DNA from: Theristus sp. LFF4_11
Lineage: Eukaryota > Nematoda > Chromadorea > Monhysterida > Xyalidae
NCBI GenBank assembly: GCA_030248135.1
Contig: JASANC010000091.1
Span: 62,001-126,000 of the forward strand
Direction: 5' to 3'
Length of the DNA: 64,000 bases
Positions within the stretch are counted from its first letter, which is position 1. Every line of letters starts with the position of its first letter. Position numbers and translations under genes: made by a program. Below, piece after piece: positions 11,467-23,200 of this stretch. The notes under the pieces are model-generated. The model saw only the letters and a program-made list of their open reading frames with translations, did no database searches and was not told the origin of the DNA.

Positions 11467-14400
11467 ATGGCCAATGTTGTCTCTCCTGATTTCATCAGTC
11501 AATTGGAGACTGCAGCGGACATTGTGTTGGTAGGTGGAGATTTCTGCATTTGGGAATGTTTTTTTTGTGGAACCTAAAAGCAGTTTGTGGTTGATTTCTG
11601 TTGATGGCTTTGTCAAAAAAGGCAAAAACAATTGTATGTTTTTGTGTGAAAAAAACTTGTTTAGACGCATTCACACATTAGACGCATTTCAAACCTTTTC
11701 ACGTTTTTGCTCGTGTCTCAGTCTCCGCCCAACAAAGTGCAACCGGCCGAACGACGCAATGCGGAGCAAGTGTTCATTGAACTGCGAAACTCGACGAAAG
11801 TGCCACTGGAGCTCTGTCGCCGTGTGCTCGGTTGGTCGTTGTCTTTTTTCCAATTCTCACTGGGTCTTACTCATTTGCGTTTTCAAATTCAAATCGCTGA
11901 TTTTTTTCTTGTCCGAAGCATAATATTTCCCATGCGTTTGACATCTCGCAATTAACACATTTGACTAGTCCTTGTCTGGAATTAGTGCTCTCAGTTTCTA
12001 ACGCAGTAATGTTGCACAGTCACAAACAAACAGAGTCGCGCTTTATTATCGTATTATCGATTGACAACGATTCACGCCGTATTATCGCATGTGCGCGCTC
12101 CGTGCATGTCATGTTGTTGTTAGTGACTTGTGCAACAATATCATGTTTCAAAACCGAATGCATTTGTTTTGAAACTCTTGAGTCTTGAGTCAACAACACA
12201 ACAAAACAACAAGTCTTGAGATCCAACATGTCATTTTGTCTTCACTACGCATCGCAGAAGGCACCGCCAACCCGTTCGTGGTGCACCAGTCGATCTGCGC
12301 CGTGCGTGAGGCGACGCTGCGCGAATGGGTGCTGCTTGATGCGGCCACTATTGAACGCGTCTGGAAGTACCTGCTCACTTACGCCGTGGAGCGACCGGAG
12401 TCAGTTGCCTTTTTTCAAAGAAATCGTTCAGCTGCGTTTTCCCTCCCCATCAAAAGAACATTTGAAGCGACATATTCAGAACATCACACACGATAACGTT
12501 CCATTTACACATTCAACACCAGCTGATTTTTGGTGATTACCCGCTGTATGAATCGGAGCGTTGTCCGGGAGCTGCGTAAAAACTGATTTTCAAGAACGCT
12601 ATCTGCTTCGCATGATATGTCAGGTGTGAAAATCGGGTCGATCCATTCATCCGAAAGAACTGAACGCACCGCTGAAGCTAGGCTCACACGTGCATGTTAA
12701 ATCAGGTGTACATACCCGCCACCAGCATTTTTTTCAAAACGCCTCTTGTCTTTTGACACCTAAACGCTAAACCGCAAATTATAATGGTCATGCACATTTT
12801 TAGATGTTGAAAACCTTGAGATGTTTCTTGAGCAACATACCTGGTTTTTCACCCAACTTCCAAGTCCTATTGAAAAAAGGTGAAGAAGTAGCGTAGTTGT
12901 TTGTGTGCACTGTGCAACCTGTACATGTCCGATTGCAGCGCCCCGAACTACGTGCACGCCGAGTTGTTCCAGGCGGTCTCAATGATCATCAAACGTGGCA
13001 CGTTGGACACCAAGGCTGGCGACACTGACTTCTTCTACACGACCGTTGATCGGCTGGTGGCGTCTGGCGATACAACTTCGGTGCGATCATATTGGGTTTG
13101 AGTTTTGTATTTTTTTAATTGAATTTGATGAACCTTGGACGATCTGAAGAAAGGTTGCCCGATATTTGAAAGTTACAGAAAGTTAGTTGCCAGCAACAGG
13201 ACTGGCGTTGTTTGTGTCATGAATAATGATTGCCAGCCCAACAAACACGCCGGTTAAAAAACGGATGCCACCGTTCAAAAGACGTCACCCTTCCAAACGC
13301 TGCAGAGGGTTTCGTCTGCATTTTCAGCAATCGCTCGCTTGTCAAGCGTTGCTCAGCCTTTGCAATGAGTATTCAACCGCATGGCGGAGCAGTGACGTTG
13401 GAATGACGTGGGACTTTCATTTCAACGCGAAACGGATTTTTGAGGTACGATCGGATGTCTAAACTTTCATGGTTTGGTGGAGTTTAGTATGGCCTATTTT
13501 TTTAAGGCAGAGGGAAAAAGGGGGAAAATTGTTTTCGGAAAAAGGGGGCCACAATATTGGTTGTGAGGGTTAAACAGTTAATTAGCGTATTCGGCTTTGT
13601 CAGTGTTGTCGTGTTGCCTTGCAGCTTCCGTGATTGTCAGGGAAAATCCTGTGATCTTTTTCGGAGAAAACATTTCGATGTTGTTTCTTTTCTAGTCTTT
13701 GTTGTTGTTGTTTTTCTATTGAAAAATTTCAAAAAAATTCTACGAAAGATGAGTTTTTATTCTATTGTCGCTTGTGGTCGTCAAGTTTTCATTGGAAACG
13801 TTCGTCATAACAATCGGTTTTCCCTCGAGCATCAGAGTGAGCAAGTGCAGCAAGATCGTGTCGAGACCACCGTACTCCGTGGGTGATTTTTATGACTGTT
13901 TCAGGCAACCGACCTCCGTCGCATTTTTGAGAACACCGTACGCGTACTGGGCGATTTGGTGCAACAGTCAACCGTTGACGCTGGTGAGAATACTTTCTGT
14001 CGCTTTTTCTGTTTTGCTGTGACAGTGACACACAAACGCACTCGCAGAAGACCCGCGCGGTGCTGCGGTGTACGGTACCACGGTAATAACTTCAAAGCAG
14101 AATAAAGGGCGCCTTTCAGGCCGAACCGTTTCACAACGAAGGTGTCCCAGCTTTGGATACCCATAAGACCGTTACACGGATCAAACACGGGCATGATAGG
14201 CAGAAAACAGCTTGATTTTCATTACTCAAACACACCGTTTGTGTGATGTGATGATTGTAATCTGCACATAACACATGTTCATAGAATATCCGATTGACAC
14301 CAGATAATGCAACAAACATCAAAACCCAATTTTTGTTAGAAGTCTACTTTGAAGAAGTTGCGAAACTACGTTTTTCCACGCTAGGCCGCATCGTTGACCG

Positions 14401-17202
14401 CCAGCAGTTGGTGTTGTGCAATCGTTTCGTGTGCGTCGCTGAGGCCGTGTTGTCGTGGCGTTTTGGACCGAAAATGAAGATCGTCCCGAAACGACTGTAC
14501 TACGCGATCGAATTCGACTCCCGGTCGGGCCCGCTGCATCCGCCCGCGTCCTGGGCCGACATCTTCCTCAACGAACAGTTGTTGGACTTCTTCTTCGTGG
14601 TGCGTTTGCGGGAGTTTTTTGGTTGTTTTCCTGAATTTCCACGGAACAAGCGCTTTTGGCTATATCACATATTTTTGAGTTGGTAGCTCTCCCCACCGGC
14701 CCCTTAACCCGATGGCACCGAACTTGGGTGGTTTTAGTTCGTGTGCATTGAGACTAAGCGTCCGTGAGCCAACGCCCTCGCCACCAGAAGAGGACGGCCT
14801 CTTAAGCCCCACTTTTTTCTGGTGGCAACCACATTGTTTTTTGCATTGCAATTCTAAAACCCCTCGAAACGAGCTCTCGACGGAAGTATGGAACAGCATC
14901 TAAGCTTCTTTTCTATGTAAAATCGCAGTAAACTTGTCTTTGTGTGTTCACATTCATCACTTTTTTCAAGTTGCACGGTCGGGTGCGCCACAATTCCGAA
15001 TTAGCGCACCATTCGCTGCAGTGCCTGACACAGCTGGCCAGCCTCAGAGGCGAAGTATTCAACCGAACCAACGATGAGGTCAGCGCAAAAAAATTATTTC
15101 ATATTTTTTGTCTTTAATATGTTTTTATTTTATAACACAACACCAAACAGTAAGATGAATTACTTACAAGTAAGAAACAAAAGACTAGCAGCACAAAATG
15201 TCCGTTACTGCCAAAAGTCCAACACTGATTAAAATCAACGAATTCATATCTGTGGCTACATTTTCGCATGGAATGGTCGTCGCACAATGAAATGTAGTTT
15301 TCCGGGAGGATTTTGTTTTTTGTGTTCCAAACAGAAAACGTCGGAGCCGAGCGTTGATCGACGTGACGTCTACGTCACCTGTATCGTGCGCAATTTATTG
15401 CAGACTTTCGCGAGGTTAGCAACAATGAAAATGCTGTTGATTCTGATCTGAAACTAGGCATGTGAAAAACGAGTTTCTTTGTACAGGCATTTTCCGAGTT
15501 TCTCTGTCGTTTTTTCTTCTGTTTTTCCAGAAACAAACTTTACTCTGGTAAAAAAAATAAAAAATTAAACTTTTTGGTTTTCCAACACCTTACGATGGTG
15601 CTGTGTACTGCGGTCCGGGCAACGGGTTGCTCAAACTTTTTTGCGGGTGCACCATGTGTGGTACAGCTCCTGCGAGTTCTATAGCGCAGAGACTACAGTG
15701 TCTTTCATTTCATCGAGTGGTCCCCGTTTTCAGCGGCCCACTGGAACACGAGCTGCTGCCGGCGGCCACTCTGATCGCGAAACTAGTCAGCTACCACCCG
15801 CTGCAGTGTCTGCTGCGAATGCCCGCGCAGCAGTTGCATGCGTTCATTGCGTTCCTCGTGCAGTTCATTCGATCGTTGTGCGCCACTGCCGTCAAAGAAA
15901 TCATGGTCGGTGTGAAGTGTTCGTTGGAAGTGTTGCTCTGACAACGGTGTGCACGCTTTGTTGTTGCGGTTGCATTAGATGTGCCTGCGCGCATTGCAGT
16001 TTTATGCAGCACACTTTTGTCTTCAGACAAGAACTTCTACCGTTTGTTTCGCACGGTCGTTCGATTGGCTGTTACTGCACAGCCACAACACAAACACACT
16101 GGCACTGCGTATGTGGTAGCACTGCGTGTGTGTTTGGTCGAGAATGGAGCAAAATTTCAATATTATAAGAGTGCAAAACGCGGCTTTTCAGACGACGATT
16201 TTACAGTTGAATTCAGTTGATTGGCTGATTATTGTGGTGTGGTCTATAAATGTGCAGTCTCCATGTTATCCATCCGTGTCAATTTTCTATCCTCTTAAAA
16301 AATTTCAATTTTTACAGTTCTTGCAGTTCGGATATAAATACTTGCCTGGTAAATAATGTCCAATTTTGACAGTTCGTTTCACGCATTCAGGACGACGTTG
16401 ACGCACCGCACAGCTACGAGGCTCTCGTTTCTTTGCTGGAGACTTGGCTGGTCTTCCTGAAAGCCGAGGGTCGCTTAAGCCAATTGCCGGTCGGCACTTT
16501 ACAGGAGCCCAGCAGCCAACTGTATGATGCGTTCATACAGGCGATAGTGGCGCCACCCCGCGGCACACGCCCAACCGTAGGTTTGGAGGCCTTGAGGCCC
16601 AGGTGGTGATGGCACATTGGACTGGTGTCCGTGCGCCGCCCGGGGTAGTGTAGGCACGTGACACGTGTTCACAGAAACACTGAACGCACATTTCGGCTTT
16701 CATTCCCGTCTAGCTGAAAACATCTCCAAGTTCATCTTTCCAGTGCTTTTTGTTTTTGTTTTTTTCTGCTTGTTTGGAGATGCTGGGCTGTTGGAGGCTG
16801 TCCGTCAATAGGGTCGGGTCACTTAGGCGATTTCGAATTACCACATTAAGATTGAAACAAGTTTTCTTTCTATGTTTGCAAACGCATTGAGTCGCAGAAC
16901 CCAAAAAAAACGATAATAGTTGAATCGAATGTGAAAACTTCGTTGACGTTGTGCTGGTTTGTGACTTTTAGTTTACCCCTCGCTTCAATCATCAGAATTT
17001 TACGGCGACTTGCCAGCTCGTCCAAAATACAGACGAATGCTGTTTCTTTCGTTCAGGCATCCACAGAGCAGCAATCGCAAGCCGTTGAAGAGACGGATGA
17101 GGACATCGTTGCTGATGATCGAGATCGTTATGGAGATCTGTTGGTTGGCGTCGGCAACATTTCACGCTCCTGTTCCAGCCACGCGATTGCCGTCTGCTCG
17201 AG
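11467..17202 (+). CDS. XPO4: XPO4 exons 1-12 (N-terminal part)
   Basis: Exons: 11467-11529, 11722-11830, 12258-12399, 12939-13080, 13328-13444, 13905-13983, 14385-14599, 14971-15078, 15335-15414, 15734-15905, 16391-16576, 17057-17202. Introns here are 192-539 bp and free of large repeats. This part holds the importin-beta N-terminal region (exons 1-4) and the first HEAT repeats. Exon 7 reads AEAVLSWRFGP, exon 8 HHSLQCLTQLASL, and exon 12 the acidic EETDEDIVADDRDRYGD, as in animal exportin-4. The exon 7 acceptor (CACGCTAG at 14384) is the least certain; using it adds about six residues relative to human. Confidence 0.9.
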
Positions 17203-20200
17203 GTGACTTTTTATTTTGTTACAAAAATTGGATTGGCAAAATCTGCAAAATTATCTGCGAATCATGCGGATGCGCGAGCGAGCGTAGCGAGCGGAGAGCG
17301 CATCACGCATAATATGAGCCGTTATCCCCTCGCGCGCTTTTTTCAAATTTGCTCGCTGCGTCCAGCGAGCATAGTATAAGCCACAAACTTGGTACCGTGC
17401 ACACGAAACGAACACCCAAAGTTGTGCTTGGAGCCGCGAAAAAATTTTTATCCGACTACTTTTCATGCGCTGTAGAGACGAAAAACCTATTCTGAAAACA
17501 GTGTTACTTATTTTCCTTGGTATTTTTTTTTCTGGTATGTAATCATATGTGTTCGCCCTTTCAATTTTTACCTGGGACACTTTCACAGTCGAACAAAAAT
17601 GTTTCCTGGGGTAATTCCACCTGGAGATTTTGAAAATTGGGTTAATTTTTTGCCCCGACCCCTTTTTTGGGTAAAAAATTGGGCATTTTTCAAAAATCGA
17701 AGGGTTTTTACCTGGTTTCAAGTGTTCGCCCTTTCAATTTTTACCTGCGACACTTTCAGAGTCCAACAAAAAAGTTTCCTAGGGTAATTTCATCTGAAAT
17801 TTTTGAAAATCAGGTTAATTTTTTGCCCCAACCCTTGTTTGAGGCAAAATTTTGGCATTTTTTAAATTTCAAAGGATTTTTCCTGGTTTCAAGTGTTCGC
17901 CCTTTCAATTTTTAGCTACGACACCTTCACAGTCGAATAAAAAAGATTCCTGGGGCAATTTCATCCGAAGATTTTAAAAATTTGGTTTATTTTTTTGCCC
18001 GGGCACTTTTTTAAGTTAAAATTGTGCATTTTTTGAAAGTTCGTAGCATTTTGACTGGGTATCAGTTTTTCACTCTTACAAATTGTTTCTGTGCTACTAA
18101 AAAAATAGGAAAAGGTCTAGTCCGTAGGAATTCAATGCGCTGATCACGGATTTTGGGTTAGTTTTCTTACGTGAGCAACTCTAGATGGTGAATCGTGACG
18201 ATTTCGGGCGAATCGGCCGTGGAAGTTGGCGAAATCGGTCCAGAAACGAAAAACAAGAAAAGGGTGTTTTCCAGGGTAATTCAATGCGCTGATCACGAAT
18301 TTTGGGTTAGTTTTCTTACGTGAGTAACTCTAGATGCTGAATCGTGACGATTTTGGGCGAATCGGCCGTGGAAATTGGCGAAATCGGTCCAGAAACGAAA
18401 AACAAGAAAAGGCTGTTTTCCAGGGTAATTCAATCTGCTGATCACGAATTTTGGATTAGTTTTCTTACGTGAGTAACTCTAGATGCTGAATCGTGACGAT
18501 TTTGGGCGAATCGGCCGTGGAAATTGGCGAAATCGGTCCAGGAACGAAAAACAAGAAAAGGGTGTTTTCCAGGGTAATTCAATGCGCTGATCACGAATTT
18601 TGGGTTAGTTTTCTTACGTGAGTAACTCTAGATGCTGAATCGTGACGATTTTGGGCGAATCGCCGTGGAAATTGGCGAAATCGGTCCAGAAACGAAAAAC
18701 AAGAAAAGGCTGTTTTCCAGGGTAATTCAATCCGCTGATCACGAATTTTGGATTAGTTTTCTTACGTGAGCAACTCTAGACGCTGAATCGTGACGATTTC
18801 GGGCGAATCGGGCGTGGAAGTTGGCGAAATCGGTCCAGAAACGAAAAACAAGAAAAGGGTGTTTTCCAGGGTAATTCAATGCGCTGATCACGGATTTTGG
18901 GTTAGTTTTCTTACGTGAGCAACTCTAGATGCTGAATCGTGACGATTTCGGGCGAATCGGCCGTGGAAGTTGGCGAAATCGGTCCAGAAACGAAAAACAA
19001 GAAAACGGTGTTTTCCAGGGTATTTCAATGCGCTGATCACGAATTTTGGGTTAGTTTTCTTACGTGAGAAACTCTAGATGCTGAATCGTGACGATTTCGG
19101 GCGAATCGGCCGTGGAAGTTGGCGAAATCGGTCCAGAAACGAAAAACAAGAAAAGGGTGTTTTCCAGGGTAATTCAATGCGCTGATCACGAATTTTGGGT
19201 TAGTTTTCTTACGTGAGCAACTCTAGATGCTGAATCGTGACGATTTCGGGCGAATCGGCCGTGGAAGTTGGCGAAATTGGTCCAGGAACGAAAAACAAGA
19301 AAAGGGTGTTTTCCAGGGTAATTCAATCCGCTGATCACGAATTTTGGGTTAGTTTTCTTACGTGAGCAACTTTAGATACTGAATCGTGACGATTTCGGGC
19401 GAATCGGCCGTAGAAATGGCATAGGAGAAATCGGCCTAAAAAACGAAAAATGAAAAACCTGAGTTGTCTGGGGTTTAGAAGAATGTGTGACCAACGAATT
19501 GTGATTTTGGTCCGACCTTCGGGGCTTATGTAAAAGTCAGAATATTATCTAAAAATGCGTGAGACGCATATAAAAGGAGGAATATGGCCTTGTGTAAGCA
19601 GTGAAAGACTTGGCTCGACAACGCTTTTCAAGTCTCTGATGTGGTACACACGGATACAAGTACATAAGGGTCATATTTTTGCGCCGCGTTTGTTTTTTTT
19701 TTTTGAAGCACGCCCCCCACCGATTCCGGAAACCCGAAGGTACCAAACTCCGGTGGGATTGGGGAATGGACGGCTCACCATCCCGTGGAACCAATACCCT
19801 CGGCATGTGAGGGGGGCAGCCTCTAAGCCCCGCTCTGTCCTGGGGGCACCAGTGATCTTAGCCCGATTTCGGTTTCGGTGGCCTGCGGTCGCTATATCCC
19901 CGGAGGGCAGCGAATCCGAAAGTTTTCGTTTTCGTTTTCGTTTTGCTGAAAAGCGTAAAACTTTGAAGTTATTTTTTAATTGTTCTCTTCGATTTAATCT
20001 AAAATCACGCCATGTGCGAAATTCTGTAAATTCTGTGCAAAAACAGAAAAATTAGAGATTGCAAAACATTGTTGCATGTAGCTTTTTCGTTGTTGTTAAC
20101 GTACGCACCGCTGTGTACACACCAGCACCAGTGACAAAAAGGAGTTGTCTTCCGTTGATTTTCACCTTTTTTACCGGTGTCACCTTCAACTAGTGTGGCA

Positions 20201-23200
20201 GGATAAACCGTCTGTCCCGTGAGTCATTGCCTTTGCCACAGGAGACCTTGCGTTCCGCAATGCTTCTGCGATACAATTTGTCCTGAACAAACCAGTGTCA
20301 GCGAGCTAAAGTCTGATTGTTATTTTAGTAGTTTTAGTGGTCGCTAAATGCCCGAAATCCGCAAATGTGAAAGGTCATTTGTCTACAATACAAAGCACGA
20401 GGGTTGCCATGTGCAACCGAAATCATAAATAAACGGCGCAAAAATATGACTCTTATGTACTTGTATCCGTGTGTACCACATCAGAGACTTGAAAAGCGTT
20501 GTCGAGCCAAGTCTTTCACTGCTTACACAAGGCCATATTCCTCCTTTTATATGCGTCAGATTTTTAGGTGGGGAGGGGGGGGGGGGGGTGGGTTTTTTTT
20601 TTTTTTGTATTTTTTTTTTTCAGTGAAATGCTGTCCGTTGCTGCATCAATTCAGGGCGGCGTGGTCAGTGCGACTCAGTTGGCCACCTGGCACGAGGACA
20701 TGCACTGGATACTCATGATCACATGTACGGAGGGCACGGAAAAGAAACCGGTTTCTATTCACGCCAAAAATTAAAAACCGGTTTTTTATTGACAGAAAAT
20801 CTGAATTTTCAGTCGTCGAAACAAATCTAAATTTTTAGTCATCGAATCTACCACTCAATTGTGTTATTGAGTTCTGATGCCTGTTGGTGACTAGAACGCC
20901 GTTGATTGTTGTTCACAAAACCGACAAGAACAGGTTTTAGCCAGCTTTGCTTGATCAATTGTGTGTTTGGCAAAATCCAGAGCAATATTCTGAAGCTAGA
21001 AAACCATTTTCGAGATAAAATTCCTGTTTTAAAACAATTTCAAAACCGTGAAAAAAACGTGAAAAGAAACCGGTTTCTTTTCACAAAATATTTAAAAAAC
21101 CGGTTTTTTCCATCCCTAATCACATGTAAAGTGATGTAAAGTCTGAACACCGTGCACTTTGGTATGCGCACCTTGCGCATGTGCTTGTTTGTAACATTAC
21201 CGTATATCACATCAAGTTGCCTTCAGCCACGCTGCCTCGTTCTCAGGCACCTGCAGGCTGCAACAGCGCAAAGGCTCACTCGGACTGGCACACTGCAGCC
21301 TAGTGCGACTGAATCAAAACCAAAATACCGCATTACCACCCAGCATACCGTACTCTCACGGTTGCAGGCCACACTCTGACGTATCAAGAGCCGGACGGCG
21401 GTTGCTATCGACGGCCGGAGATGCTGCCATTGGAGTATTCCGCAAACGTGTCGCTGGAAAGCACGCAGCGGCTGATTGCCTCCTGTCTCAGTGACCCGGA
21501 GAACGCCGTGAAACAATTGACCTGCTCCGTCGACTCTCACGACGTCTGCCCGCTGATCAGGTTGGCCGACAGAATTGCGCCACTCTGATGGGCGTGCACT
21601 TTCTGGCACGCGACACACTTGAACTTGAACTTGAACTTTTTATCAAAACATATTTGACACGTTGCATAAAGCAACTAATAGGTTTTTCAAAAAAAACAAT
21701 ATCAATCACGAAAACTGTCACACGCGACGAAACATTGACAAATAAACTAACTAGTGAGAATCAAACTCAAGACTGCCTGATCAAAACTGTTCAAAAGAAA
21801 ACAAATAATCCACTTCATCGACGATACGAATTCAAATTTCAATTTCACGTGATTTCAATTCAATATTGTCCTGTGGAAAGCAGAAGCAGAACGCGCAACA
21901 CTTGTACACGTATGACGATAGTGCACCGCACTGTGCTGCGTCCCATAAACACAGTGGCGCTGATGCGACAACATTGCAGATTGGTTGCACTAATTTGGCT
22001 GTGGTCCTCCGTCGAGTATCGTCTGTTGTGTGACGGTCGTCAGAACTGGCTGAGTCCGCAATTGGCGCAGACCACTCTCTGGTCACTGAAACGCATCATG
22101 ATGTCGTTCTGCTTGCCCAATGAAGACGACGACTCGACGCCGGAGTCCTGTGAGTGTTGTTGAGTTTTTTATGAGTTTTGAAATAGAGGTGCTGAGTTGC
22201 TGAGGTCGAGAATGTGGGAAACTTGTTTGCTTTTGGTGGAGGTAAGTCAGCGAACAAATTTGTTCACGTAACTTCACTGGTTGTGCTCATTGATTGAACT
22301 GAATTTTGGCTTGCCTACTCATGGTGTCTTACACTTCTCTGATGCCGTGTACTGCAGAATAAAACTGACTGACTGACTGACTGAGTGATTGAACTTGTGT
22401 GGTTGAATGGTTGATTGGTATTTATATTCTTTGATTGACTGATTGGTTCATTTGTTTGCTGATTGGTCGACTGACTGATTGGTTTGTTAAAATGTCTTTT
22501 TTTATTAGTTTGTTGTTTATTTTGATCGGTTGAGTGATTGCGTGCTTTGTTCGAATGCCTGCGTGACGAATGCAGCCAACCAGAGCACGGACGTGCAGTG
22601 GCAGTCGGTGGCGTCGCGAGCGCTCGCGTGCGGCAGCGAGCTCGCCCAGCTCACCGTCGACTACACGCTGCAGCGGTGTTTCTCTGCGTTCACGCAGTGG
22701 CCCGGCGAGCGACGCGTCGCTGATGACGCCGTGCAGCTGATGGTGGCGCTGCTCGAGAACGCGCAACGGTGCGTTTTGCGCCTGCTCGCTTTTTTGGCGA
22801 CGTACCGTATAGGGTTGGCATAGGAAATAAAAAATAAAACCGGTTTTTTCCTGGCTATATAAAAAACGGGTTTTCAACCAACCCTAGTCAGGTATGAACG
22901 TACTCGAATCCGAGAATGATGTGCGATCGAAATGCTCTTGTTCTCCGACCGTGGACATGTTGTTGGTCTGTTGATTGATTGATAGTTCTGTGCTTTTTGA
23001 TTCGAAACATTGCACTTCATGATTGGGATGATTTTCATGAAATAAAAATCCCAATCCAAAATTTTGATTCGTGGAAATAAAATTTTTTGCGAAGCAAAAA
23101 ACCGGTTGCTGCCCGTCTGGAATACTTCTCTCGAATTTGTTATTTTGGTTCGTAGACCCGCCGGCTACAATAGTCAACTGAAAAAAACAAATTGAAAATA

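Larger units (their letters stand above)
17261..20568 (+). mobile_element. Composite repeat element II in XPO4 intron 12 (most complete copy)
   Basis: Head: ATCATGCGGATGCGCGAGCG followed by a GATGCGC...GCGCATC palindrome (17261-17310). Next come 'TTCAAATTTGCTCGCTGCG', three ~172-bp repeats (starting 17551, 17724 and 17895), satellite array S3 (18122-19458), the linker 'GTCCGACCTTCGGGGCTTAT', and module T2 (19545-20568). No coding frame resembles a transposase, Rep or helicase. It fills almost all of intron 12; its right end is 55 nt before the exon 13 acceptor. Confidence 0.8.

Noticed and set aside
18122..19458. CRISPR-like array
   Set aside because: The ~150-bp units are continuous satellite monomers without spacers, in an intron-bearing animal genome.
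19555..20055. 166-aa frame in module T2 and similar frames at 30029 and 45538 starting [13 protein letters not shown]
   Set aside because: The shared sequence is the inverted arm itself, readable from either end. The frames diverge and stop at different places, so coding is unlikely.
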